Assembly: GCA_905331475.1 (NCBI GenBank)
Contig: CAJNYU010002705.1
Location: 4,773 to 68,772 of the forward strand
Length of the DNA stretch: 64,000 bases
Direction: 5' to 3'
DNA from: Rotaria socialis
Lineage: Eukaryota > Rotifera > Eurotatoria > Philodinida > Philodinidae
Of the stretch, positions 43,846-55,233 are shown in pieces. Each line of letters starts with the position of its first letter. Position 1 is the first letter of the stretch. The translations under genes were made by a program, and so were the position numbers. A model generated the notes under the pieces. The model had not been told where the DNA came from, made no database searches, and was given only the letters and a program-made list of their open reading frames with translations.

Positions 43846-44793
43846 TTATTCGAGAGAAAATCGTTGAACACGATGATTATTATAGTCGCCGACATAGAGA
43901 CTACCATGTCGATCGAAAGACAAGCCAATGGGGTAATTTAACTGATTTGCTCCTGCTCCTTGTCTATTTCCACCCACAATTAAAGTGCCTAGTTTCGCTC
44001 CTTGAGTCCAGCGCATTACACGATTATTCCACGTGTCTGCTACATAGAGTGTACCCAATGTATCGACGAAGAGTCCATTTGGATACCACAATTGTGTCGG
44101 AGCATCCCCGTTGCCTTGTCCTCCAGCAATCACAATGCCTTCTTTTGTATCTTTTGTCCATTTCATCACACGATGATTATTCCAGTCTGAAACGTAGATA
44201 TTTTGTTGTCCATCAACAAAGAGATGTGACGGCGAACTGAGTTGATTGGTACCATTACCTTGACCATTTCCACCAGCCACGAGAGTGCCATTCTTCTCAC
44301 CCAATTGATATCGTCTTACTTCATGTTTTCCGGTCTCAGAGACGTAGAGATATTTCTGATCATCCAAAGCCAATCCCCAACAAGCGATGTTGTCGATGAG
44401 GATTTCTCCTTGTGTTGTGCCATTACGACGAGACCATCGTACAACTCTTCGATTCTCTGAATCACAAATAATGAGACTATCTGTCTCTTTGTCAATTAAG
44501 ACATCAGTTGGACTATTCAATTGATTCAATCCATTTCCTTGGCCTTTTCCACCAGCAACAATTTGTCCATTCGTTGTACCATCTTTCTTCCATTGAATGA
44601 TACGATGATTCCACATGTCAGCAATGACTACTGTTTGATCATCATCAACGAAGAGTCCTCGAGGGGAGTAGAGTTTATTAGTGGTATTGCCTTGCCCTTT
44701 GCCTCCAGCAACAGTCACTCCTTTCTGCACCCATGTGGCATTGACAGAAATATTAACTAGAAAAAAACTTAAAAAACAAAGGAAATCTCTCAT
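43846..44793 (-). CDS. Secreted six-blade NHL-repeat protein
   Basis: A single-exon frame of 315 residues from ATG 44793. MRDFLCFLSFFLVNISVNA is a good signal peptide, which is why I prefer this start to the ATG at 44868. Six NHL-type blades follow, with cores IADMWNHRIIQW, ICDSENRRVVRW, VSETGKHEVRRY, VSDWNNHRVMKW, VADTWNNRVMRW and VGDYNNHRVQRF; most are separated by VAGGxGQGN...NQL.SP linkers. Six blades make a complete beta-propeller and the protein ends right after the last one. Such propellers bind proteins or glycans outside the cell; the partner is unknown. A diverged partial copy lies at the left window edge. The frame is intact and the repeats are well kept, so I regard the gene as functional. 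Confidence 0.85.
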   Translation of the reverse strand: MRDFLCFLSFFLVNISVNATWVQKGVTVAGGKGQGNTTNKLYSPRGLFVDDDQTVVIADMWNHRIIQWKKDGTTNGQIVAGGKGQGNGLNQLNSPTDVLIDKETDSLIICDSENRRVVRWSRRNGTTQGEILIDNIACWGLALDDQKYLYVSETGKHEVRRYQLGEKNGTLVAGGNGQGNGTNQLSSPSHLFVDGQQNIYVSDWNNHRVMKWTKDTKEGIVIAGGQGNGDAPTQLWYPNGLFVDTLGTLYVADTWNNRVMRWTQGAKLGTLIVGGNRQGAGANQLNYPIGLSFDRHGSLYVGDYNNHRVQRFSLE

Positions 44794-46013
44794 AAGAGGT
44801 AGTATTAGAAAGACAACATGTAAAGTGTGAAAAGCACTCTCGAGTACTCTAAGGTAATCCGGTGGCATGTGAAGTTCATTAGTAACAAAAATCGTATAAT
44901 TTCGAAAGTAAGACAAAGGTTCTGTATTGATTTTTTTTCGAAATTCATGAAAATTTAACGAAAATTATCAATTCGGAAATTAAAGAAAGATCTTGATACG
45001 GTGTAGAAACGCCTTTATATACTGGAAGATTCTTCCTAATAATCGTTCTAGAGACGAGTAGAAAAATCATGAGAATGAATCTGTAACAGCTTATTTAGAA
45101 GGAAAGATTAGAGAATTTGAATGAATTCTCAATGGTAAGCATCATGAGAAAGATTTTTCGCAGACGCGAAGAATTATATAAGATTGGAACAGAAGATAAG
45201 CGAAGAGTTGTATGAAATTGAAAATTCCCGATGAAGATTGTTTGATTAGAGATGTAACATTATTATCTTTACTAAGGTACAATCCGTTGCAATAGTTGGA
45301 GGGCTATGAAGACACAGTGATAAATATATGTTGATGCGGCACTAGTACAATTTGTCGCAATCAGTTCGTTGGATATAGAGGACAGAGTACATTAATTGGA
45401 ATAAGCAATTTTGTTGACATATGTAGTTTGTTTTTCAATTAATGATCTCAAAAAATGTTTTCACTTACAATAATCAGATTCCTTCTACTATTTATTTTAA
45501 ATTTATATTAGCTAAAAATAAATTTTAACTCAAAATTCAATTAAGCTTTTTAAATTAAGATGTAATTTCCTCCTGATTTTACATTTCAAAAATTAGGTTT
45601 TTAGTTTGAGATTTTATAAAACTTATTTTTCGACAAAATAGATCCTTTTAAACTTTAATGGATCTCCTGAAAAAGTTATATGCGAAACATATCAAGTTAT
45701 AAGATTTAATTCAACTATTCTTTTAAAGCTCGCCACATTGGAAACTCAACAAACTCATTTCGAAAGTTTTGAAACTCACGGAGAATTATTCCATAAAGTA
45801 CTAAGCAAAGCATACAGATAAAAAAAAGAGTAAATTTGGCTTCATTTCTTGAGTTTCTTACCTCAAGATTTTAACACAAGACTGTAAATAGCAGACTATT
45901 GACATTTTGATGGAAGAAATTTTAAATAATTTTTAGGGAAATGAAGCACGTATTTGTAGAAAGATAATCTAGTATCCCTGAAGAGATCTGATCATTTTTT
46001 TAAAAAAGTTTAT

Positions 46014-46162
46014 GTTACTATAGAAATTAAGATTTAAAACTGTCATAGGAAAAATTGAATTTTTAAATTAAAAATTTTAATCTTTCTAACAGGAATATCT
46101 CAAATTCTCTTAAATAAAAACTTTAAAATTTTCTTAATATAATTTTAATTTCTACTGTAACA
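46014..46162. mobile_element. 149-bp TA-flanked MITE
   Basis: TGTTACTATAGAAATTAAGA at the left answers TTTTAATTTCTACTGTAACA at the right with about three mismatches, with TA on both sides. Interior AT-rich. Confidence 0.55.
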
Positions 46163-46911
46163 TACACATGTATGTTTAAAAAACAAAGTAAACAAGATCA
46201 CTTAATTCAATTAATGTACTCTTTCCCTTAAATGCGACGAATTGAACGGTCACCGAAAAAACATTTCTAATCCTATTGAACTCTTAACGAGAATAAATAC
46301 CGTTATTACGTTTTGCAAAAAGATCAGCATGTGTTCACAGGTTCGATTTCTTAACTGAGTATGTCCATAACAAAGGGAAAAAATAATATGATTTAGAGAA
46401 ATTGATATGAACCGTACTTCGAGGCAAACATATCCCGCATATATAATTGTTCTCTCACTATAGTGAGAGAACACTTGAAAAGATGAACTCTTTGATTACT
46501 GCTCAAGAATATAAGATATAATTAAACTATAGTTGTATGTTAAATAACATTTAAAACTCAATTGATTAATCTTATAACCTTATCAACCGAGTTTCTCATG
46601 TTTCAATGTAATAAAAACTCAAGCAAATAATCCATAGAACATTGTAAAATAAATTATAGATCCTCTTGGATACTTGTCATATTATTCTGGTATATTTGAT
46701 TGATAGAAGAAGAAGCACAAAACATTTTCATTTGTAATCATTCCAAAACAAAACGCTATTCTATACTGATCTTGGAAAAAGAAAATAATAAACAAGGTAT
46801 TGTTTCTTTCGTTTCTATTGATATTTTTGAAAATAACTTCAGTGTTATTGTCGAATGATTATTTATAAAATGAAGTAATAATTCATTTAGAAGCACTAGA
46901 ATTCGTCAAAT

Positions 46912-47185
46912 GGAATATTTTGACATGTTCACTGTCATATAGCTGTGAAAAAGTCTTCTACTCAAACTTGCCTACACAAATTATGAATAAGCAATATTCA
47001 TGCATAATCTCTTGGATTACTTTCGTATCAGATGAACTAGAAAAACTAAGGCCTTTTTCTATCAAATTTCTTTTAGTATTTTTTTCTGAAACAATACAAG
47101 CTATTTTGAAAAAGTATAATCAGCATATGTTTCGCGTTCGATTATTTCATCAGTTTTTGAAAAAATCTATACCAAAAAACTCTTT
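46912..47185 (+). repeat. Dispersed repeat, copy B (pair with 5830-6100)
   Basis: Colinear with 5830-6100 as described there. This copy happens to be open for 100 codons, but the other is not, so I do not treat it as a gene. Confidence 0.6.
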
Positions 47186-47344
47186 TGAAATAATTTATTC
47201 TTCTAAATTTATGAAACTATAATTCATCTTAAATCAAATTTATTATATAGGTAGGGTATAAATGTCAACATTTACCTTCTCGTGGCTCGGACCTAAACAC
47301 TCACAGTTACACATTTTCACTAGATTTTGTAGAGATAAATAGAT

Positions 47345-48097
47345 CTACTTACTGAACCCATGTATTGCTCTTCTCAGTTTGTTGATATCTTCTTCAAGCA
47401 TTGGAATAGATGCTATTTCATTTTTTTGGTTCTGAATTTCTGATTGAGCATTTTCCAGTTGAATTTTTTGTAGTTTTATTGTCTCTTCGAATTGAATCTT
47501 TTGTTGTTTCAGTGCGTGCTCTAGTTGAACCTTCTCAGGTTTCATTGTCTGTTCCAGTTGAGCAATTTGCTCTTGTACCTGAACCTTTTGTTGTACTATT
47601 TGATTTTGGAGGTCTTCTATATCTAAAGTTTGCTTTTTAATAACCTTATATAATCCATCAACCATCGGTCTTAGTTTTTCGAATAAACACATTTGGATGT
47701 GTTCGCTATGTTCATTCTTCGGCCCGGACCACGGACATCCAACATCCTTCCCTAAGCAATCCATTCGACGTTCAGGACAACTCTCCTTGACATGTTTATA
47801 AAAAGTTCGTCTGTTTAGATTGGGTTCCCCGCAAAACCGGCAGCGTATTTTAAGGTTATCGGTGATTGAGATAGTAGGATGGTTTATTATCAAATGAGCA
47901 GTGGTCAATAATTGATTACACGACCGTGACGGACAATGTGAACCACTTCTAATTTTAGGTTCAATACATGCACCACAATAAGTATAGCCACATTGAGTCA
48001 CAACTGGACCAATAAAAGGATTGTGGCAGAGTTCACAGAGCAGGCTTTCACCAATGCTCGCTCTATCGGTATATTCATCGGAATTGTTTGATGCCAT
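47345..48097 (-). CDS. RING/TRAF-type zinc-finger coiled-coil protein
   Basis: 250 residues from ATG 48097. Residues about 20-65 form a RING-like finger, LLCELCHNPFIGP, TQCGYTYCGACI, HCPSRSCNQ, with Tyr where the RING consensus has His. A TRAF-type finger region follows: IRCRFCGEPN, YKHVKESCPERRMDCLG, VGCPWSG, HSEHIQMC. The last 100 residues are a Gln/Glu-rich coiled coil with repeats such as QLEQTMKPEKVQLEHALKQQ. The layout is that of TRAF-like adaptor/E3 proteins without a visible MATH domain. A strong acceptor (TTTTCAG) sits directly before the ATG, so a 5' UTR or extra first exon exists. Near the stop, the sequence CAGTAAGT also fits a donor, so a short further exon (acceptor near 47293) cannot be excluded. 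Confidence 0.78.
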   Translation of the reverse strand: MASNNSDEYTDRASIGESLLCELCHNPFIGPVVTQCGYTYCGACIEPKIRSGSHCPSRSCNQLLTTAHLIINHPTISITDNLKIRCRFCGEPNLNRRTFYKHVKESCPERRMDCLGKDVGCPWSGPKNEHSEHIQMCLFEKLRPMVDGLYKVIKKQTLDIEDLQNQIVQQKVQVQEQIAQLEQTMKPEKVQLEHALKQQKIQFEETIKLQKIQLENAQSEIQNQKNEIASIPMLEEDINKLRRAIHGFSK

Positions 48098-51000
48098 CTG
48101 AAAAGAATAAAATATGATCAAATGGAAAAGAACATAGAGATTATTATTCAAAATCGCAAATTGATTAAATTGATGACGCAATCTTGTCAGCAAAAGAGTA
48201 AGATCATCCAAATGATGAATAGAATATTTTACTTAGTTCAACTACGCAGTTTAAAAAAAACAAATTCTGACAAGATAACGGACAGAGATTCATAGGTTAG
48301 AATCATAGACATTTCCACGTATCTCTTTTATCTTTAACTAATAACTAGAAAGAAATCTAATAGAATTCTTATTTGGCACAATAAGGAAATAAGGAAATGC
48401 AAACTGGTCAGATCTGATATACTCTATTAGTGATAATAGGCTTGAGTTTGTGTTAAGAATCATACTATTAAAATGACACCTTGTATAGAATAAAAATCAC
48501 AGTATTTTTTAAAAAAGGTGTGTAAGGATGAAAAAAAGGCATTTTTAGAAATTTCTACGATAGCAATATTTTATCGAAATGTATGCAAGCTTTTCTTTAT
48601 CTAACATAGCAGTGCCTATCATCTCCTACAAACAAAAATCGTATCACAAGAGTTACCTTAATATATAGATGCATTAGGATAGTAAACTAGTGCTCACTCG
48701 ATGCGTAAATTGGTCGTATTGTTTTTTGAAGAACAACTTCAAATTGTGTTTTAAGATGTAGAAATTGATGGTTTCACTCATATTTCCCTAACTCTTCTTA
48801 ATCTGCTGCGATAAGAGCTATGACTGTATAATAATTTTGAATTTCATGATCATCTTCTTACACCATTGCAAAGTGAATCGTAACACTATCCCGTATCATT
48901 ATAGGACACATCCATCAGAAACCTCTAGATCGATGCGACGGTCACGGTAACATTCATTGGCGACGTTGTGCAGAGACTTCGGCAGTCATCAGTTCAGCTA
49001 TTTTCGAGAAATTCTTAAATACTTGATAGACTAAAAAGCGATCATTTTTTCCCCATTACGTAACTTTTTGTAGAATTCTTATCAGTCGAAATCGATTTTC
49101 TCCAGAAAATACGTCGCGTCAAGAGGATCTTTCACATGTACCGCTCAGCAGATCTCTGCTGAGTGGTCGCTGACAGGACGCAGACAAGAGTTTAAATGGC
49201 ACTTGTCGCATAAAGTAAATCTATACGAAAAAAACACGATTATTCCATTTGAATCTTCATTTTAATATATAGAAATGTCGTATCGAATTAATAACTTCGA
49301 TGACACCGACTATCGAAGCTGTTTTCATCAACTAAAATCGTACGTAGATGATTCAAATAAAAGCATCAAAATGTGAGAGTGTCGGTGTTAATGAAGAGAT
49401 AACTCACAGACATTTACACAACGCCTACGCTCTCAAAATGAATTGATTTATAATAAACTGAGGATTAATTGTCCGAATAAAAAACTAGCTAGAATTCAGG
49501 TGAAACTATTTTATATTTGAACAGTTTGTTGTAATAATCATGCAATTTGAATGTTATTGGCAAGCATGGGAATAGAAAAATCAAAGAACTTCGCGAAGAG
49601 TTTGACGATTGCAATACAATAGATAATAGAGAATAAAAATCCTTCAATGTTAAGTAATTATATGAGCAACTAAAATTGTGTTTTCTTTGACAAATTTTTC
49701 AATTAAGGAAATTTACGAGTAGTTTGTAACCAACATATGTTAACCTACAATAGAAGAAAACAAAAGAAATAAGTACTGAATGTGCGATGAATTCATGTGG
49801 CTGCCCATCAGATTGATAATTACTTTAATTATGCTACTGATTACATTCCACTAGGTAGTGAAAAATCTTTCAAAGAAAAATACTAAAGAACATATACAGA
49901 TGAAAACAATATCGCTGATTATAGAAACGCTTACGATCGAAATCTTTCAAAACTTATTTTATCAGACATTGACTAATGAATTAAATCTTCTTACATTAAT
50001 TACCAGTATTTGCTTCCAACATTGATCTGCTTATTTTTGAACACATCAAATTATAAGAGCAGTTCATCGGAGGAAAGACATCAACTTTTTCGGCAAGGCA
50101 TGCGTTTAGATTTTCATTTACATGTCAGAAAATTCTTTTTGAAAATGGTTTATTACTTAAATGATACGATAGATCTCCCTGCCGTATTCGAAAAAGATCG
50201 GCAATCGATATCACTGTTAAATAGTGAAGTTATTCTCATGGAATACATGTTCAACCCGGTGTCACAGAATTTCGATGAATTGGCGATTATTCATGTTCCT
50301 AGATGTAGCTAAGAAAAATCGATTGATCTCTTCAAGGCGTCTCAAAATGATCATAGCGTTTGTAGAAAAAGATTCACGTATGCAAAAAATAGCTAAGTAA
50401 TGCTGTAAATTACACACAACACCATGCCATAAAGAAAGATGAAAATCTAACAAAAGCGTAAGATATTCCTTATAATCAAATATTAGATAAACTGTATCGA
50501 TAATCTTGATAAATTACTCACCACCGTCAAATTGTTTCAACCAACAGTAGTCGTAGAATCTTTAATGAGGCGTTTGTTGTTGGCTTTAACAAGTTTTATA
50601 TATTAGGATACTGTTTGTTATTTTATCGAGTAACTCGTATGCTGCTTTTTGAAAATACCAACATTTTACTTTTCTTATCTTACTTGTTTCTAGTTTATTT
50701 GATTAGGTCTCAACTGCACACTTAACAAAAGTAAAACACTGCAGATGATAAGCACGCTAGCAATGAGTTTAAACAGGAAAAAACACATAAGTAAAGCTAG
50801 TACGATATTCGAGTATTTTCAGTCTCGAGAAGTACTCACTTTTCCTTTTGTAATCAGCAGACAAAAAAAGTATTTTCGCACCTAATTCACTTCCAGACCT
50901 GTGTTCGGTTTCTGATCGGTTGTCTTTAGGCGCAAATTTTTATTCTTTATCGAGTGGTACCATTTGTATGGTTGCCATCGAACAAAGCATACGGCTTGGA

Positions 51001-51214
51001 TTGTGAGTATGGATACGCGTGTTTCAAGGTCGGAATGAATGAACTGGGTATAAATTGATTGCAATCTAGAACAATTCTATATTTATGATGGAACTCTTGA
51101 GAAAAGTGCCTAAATCCTGCTCCTGATATTATTTCTAAAGAAAATACGGCTCTATTTCGATTTATTGAAATACATCAACTAAATCAGTTTATCCACGAAA
51201 TAAAGAGCTAATGA
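48098..51214. other. Intergenic, one possible exon and a short hairpin
   Basis: About 3 kb with no firm gene. It includes the open stretch at 50007-50312 and a perfect 9-bp hairpin CTCAGCAGA-TC-TCTGCTGAG at 49144-49163. Base composition around 48890-49000 is GC-richer but has no long open frame. Confidence 0.45.
50007..50312 (+). other. Possible orphan exon
   Basis: A 100-codon open frame after a possible acceptor (TACCAG), with balanced, protein-like composition: SSEERHQLFRQGMRLDF, KMVYYLNDTIDLPAVFEKD, NSEVILMEYMFNPV, ELAIIHVPRCS and stop. No ATG-initiated full gene is seen and no upstream exon is obvious. It may be a remnant of a larger gene; I cannot name the family. Confidence 0.3.
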
Positions 51215-54200
51215 CTAGTCGATCGTAATTTGAAATGTTCGAATTTGCATTGGATTAAGAGTGATTGTTGTTTCTTTCAATGATTGTTGTTCTAAAATTA
51301 AGTTTAGATAATATTCAAGGCGCTTTTCCATTAAATATAACTTACGAAACATATCGACATGTGAAGATTCTCCTTCTTTTGTCATCCAGTCGAGTCGATT
51401 GAGCTCGGACAATGGTAAATTGGCAGTCAGTATTAATTCAGTCATTTCATTAATGGTACCGATGCTTTTAAATAAAGCCTGTAAATCTATTGTCACCGGT
51501 TGTGAATAGGTTTCATCTTCGTTCAATTCAAAATAATGTTCAACTCGTACAAGATACTGTTTGAGAGCTAATTGATCGAATGTCAATAGATGTACATTCA
51601 GTGGCATCACATCTGACAAAGCTGACCAACTTTGACGATAAACATTTGAATAGTTCGCATACGATGATGTGTTCGGTATGGAATAGGTAGCTAGAGGGTG
51701 CATGAACATTTGCTGAGCACCACTTCGATGTAGTCGAGCGCTATCTTCTGGTCTATCGACAATAAGAATATGTTTGCCGGTCACAACAAGACCTTTACCA
51801 TAAGCAGTCTCATTCAAAACTTCATTAACACCCAACGAATCATCGTGAAGTACGCGACGATGAACCATAATTTCAACCGAACCATCGTACATACTTCCAC
51901 CACCTTCGGATCGATCTATAGAATATTGAAAACAGAAGAATTATTTCCGATAATGATTGAAAAACAGAAAAAAAAATCTATCTTACCGGTAAGAATAGTC
52001 AGTTGACGATCATTATCTCGAATCCAAATACGACTGTTAATTGGATAATAATTACCACTAATTGGTTCATCAACGAAATAAGGCCATGTTGGTCGATGAT
52101 TACGAATACGTTCAAGAACTTCACGTCCATTAGCATCAGTATAATATTTCGATCCACTATCAATATTAGTATTATAACGAATAATAATTTCTTTGCCTTT
52201 ATTATCTTCAATGGGGATCGGTCCAACTGTCCATTCGACTTCAATGGCCGATGCTCCACGATAGAGGCTGATCTCTTGACTAATCCATTCATTGAAAACA
52301 ATCGTTGCTTTTTGTACGGTATCTGTTTGCGTGCAATTTCTACAATTGTTTGTGTCGATATGACTATCGTCATGATAATTTATTTGAGAAGAATCACTTA
52401 CATTGTACGTAAAAGACTCACGGGTACTGCCTCAGGAATCAACGGTCGGAAGATATAAGCACCTGATGGAGATAATTCTGGAGTTGTACGATCACCGGGG
52501 TGGCCTTAAACAAAATGCATAAGAAAATCTTAAGTAAAAACACTCGCTATCAAATTGTTAATTCAATCGAAGTCATTCCATAAAATAATACTTACTTTCA
52601 TACCAGTAGAAACCCTGATTAAGGACCGATACTACTACTTGCTTATCGAAATTAGTGATACTTCTTAAATCTCCAAGACTATCAAATTCCGCTCGCAAAT
52701 GCTAGAAATAATGGAAAATTTATTATAAGTATGATCCAAATCTTACGTCTTACTTCATTCTGTAGAGTGCATGCTTGATTTTGTACTATTTTCACTTTGT
52801 TGTGCTCGGTCTTGATCCCATCAGCTATTAAAATTAAATCAAAATTAACTTTTCTCGTACGTAAGCAAAACTTTATAGATGAAAACACCTTTCACTTCGA
52901 AATAATACGTATTGTAACCAAGTGCTGGTAACGATGCTTGAAATAGGTATTGATACTGAGCTGAACTTGTTCGACCAGGAATATTTTTCATCGTTTCCGA
53001 AATCGGAAGATACTGTAAAATGAAAACAAATATAACTAATTGTGTTCCGGCCATGAATCATTACTTCAGCTGAAATAAGATTTCCTTGTGGATCACGAAT
53101 TATATATTCACGAGTGACAGGTACATGAGGATGAATTGTTACTGGATGAATAGTTGGATTCCATAGTGTCACTGTGAACTAAAAGAAAAATTCAGAAAGA
53201 TGAGATTATACATAAGAATTGTACGTACTTGATTTGCACCTTCAATTGGCAGACATTCACTAATATTCGAGTAAGGACAAAGAAATTGGCGGGCCACTGG
53301 TACTGTTTGACCTTCTCGAGGCAATAGTTGTGCATAAGCATCGTTGATCACTTCCTAAATAATAATCATAGTTTTTCTTATCAATTATGTATCATAAGAC
53401 ATACCACTGCTTGATCGATACCATCAGACAATCGCTGAGCATAATCATTTGCTACATGTTGTTTCTCTGTTCCACTAACTGCATCATGATGTTGAGCAAG
53501 GCCCATTGCTTCACCTGTATTATAGAATTACTGATTGATCCATCAAGCGAATATATATTTTTTTTATATCTTACTCAAATAAAAAATGTTATTTCGCAAA
53601 TTCTTCTGGGAAAATCCATTTAGCTGACGGGTAACTTGAAGAATATTATTTGCATAACGTTCATAACGTTTTAACGCAGGCCGGGAAGTATAATAGCCGG
53701 TCCAGTACGCAAACGGAACGCTAGCATATGGGAAAAAATCATCACTTTTCGATGTCCATACTCGTTCAGCTTTATTCAAAGCATATAAATAACACGAAGG
53801 CGTAGAATAAAAGACATTGACATTGCTACCATTCTCTTGCTGATGATAGGATGGCAAATGATATCAATTAGGAATATTTAAAATGGCATACATACCGCTA
53901 AGTTAACATAATGAATCAATTTGTCTAAATTTTTGAATTTCTCATGAGCATTCTGATCCTGAAAATCATCACCCATCGTTATGATGATATGATTCGTTGC
54001 ATAACCATGAGCCTAGAAAAAAAAGATAAGAATAAAATTTCCATTATTTAAAATAAACCTCAAGATGCGCTGCATTAATAAATGATTGAACACGTTCCGG
54101 AACATTATAATCGTGTAAGCGTTTATCATCCTAGAATCATTTAATTCATTCATACGTATCTCGACTATCGATAAATAGTGGCATACCATAATCGGTTGAT

Positions 54201-55233
54201 CATTACAATGTATGTCAAAACAAAATGTATTCGGCCCACTATATGAATGTGGTAAAACGCCTGTGAAGAGCCAACTTTGACGGCCTAAAAAATAATCTAA
54301 TCGTATGAATATACTCAAATAAACACTAACCTAAGTTGGCACTTCCTTTCCACATCATTTCTAAGTTCTTTTCTATAGTTCGAGGTATTCGATCTTGATA
54401 GTCAATACGTCCGAAAAATAGACCATCGAAGCCCATCTAAGAGAAAACGAAATCTACATCGAACATGAACCCATCAAGTATACGCAACCTGTGCCATAAG
54501 TGAAGCCATTTCTCGCGAATGACCAAATGGATCGATTTGCCAGCCAATTTTCGGTCGAGCACAGTCGCCAAATGTATCATGTAAAAATTCGGCACCTAAC
54601 GCATGTTGATCAATAATCGAATTGTAGTGTGTTGCTGCCTCATCATTCATTGACCAACCACCCGAGATAAATTCCAGGCGACCTAGATAGATTTACATCA
54701 ATGATTAGAATAAAAATCCAAAGAACGACTATCTACACACCTTCGTTGACAAGTTGTTTAACGGCATTACGCGTGTCGTTCGATTGTTCATTCCACCAAC
54801 GCCAGAAAAATGCCATTTCAACATAGATATATCGACGATCGGGATTGTCTAATAATGCCGACACCACTGAATCGAGAATATATTGAACGCCACGGTTAAC
54901 AATTTCACTACGTGCTAAATGATCAATTTATTAACACGGCCATTACTAACATGTGAATTGAATTATTACTTACATCCATAATAATACTGATCGACTGTTT
55001 TCAACCAACCAACATCATCGTGTGTATGAGCTACGATATGAACATTGAGTTTATCAGGTTTACCCAAATTGCATGACTAAAACATAAACAAGCGTTCATT
55101 TTGAATACTTTTCTTTTTAAATAAAGCAATGCTTTCTTACGTCATAACCACAGCTGTTTTGTGACTTGTACGGTGTTGGAAGACCGTGTGTCGCAACGAA
55201 AAGAAGAACCAAGCAAAATATTGCTACGTGCAT
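51215..55233 (-). CDS. MAN2B1: Lysosomal alpha-mannosidase (GH38)
   Basis: Eighteen exons from ATG 55233 to the stop at 51215 join in phase to exactly 1018 codons (1017 aa; human MAN2B1 about 1011). Exon starts (high to low): 55233, 55076, 54914, 54682, 54436, 54284, 54130, 54012, 53839, 53514, 53354, 53178, 53012, 52824, 52701, 52504, 52363, 51915. [17 protein letters not shown] is a signal peptide. GH38 motifs: [19 protein letters not shown] (zinc His and Asp), [26 protein letters not shown] with the nucleophile Asp, [15 protein letters not shown] and [16 protein letters not shown]. It removes terminal alpha-mannose from N-glycans in the lysosome, with retention of configuration. The Cys residues of the proprotein are present. 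Introns are 37-70 nt; one is only 38 nt. All catalytic motifs are intact, so the gene is very likely functional. Confidence 0.95.

Larger units (their letters stand above)
44794..47344. other. Intergenic between NHL and RING/TRAF genes
   Basis: No gene supported. Contains the small MITE at 46014-46162 and repeat copy B at 46912-47185. Confidence 0.5.

Noticed and set aside
43671-44240. 189-codon open frame on the plus strand over the NHL gene
   Set aside because: It is the antisense shadow of the NHL repeats; the minus frame has the signal peptide and six blades.
46920-47222. 100-codon open frame within repeat copy B
   Set aside because: The paired repeat at 5830-6100 is not open in the same frame and there is no recognisable domain.
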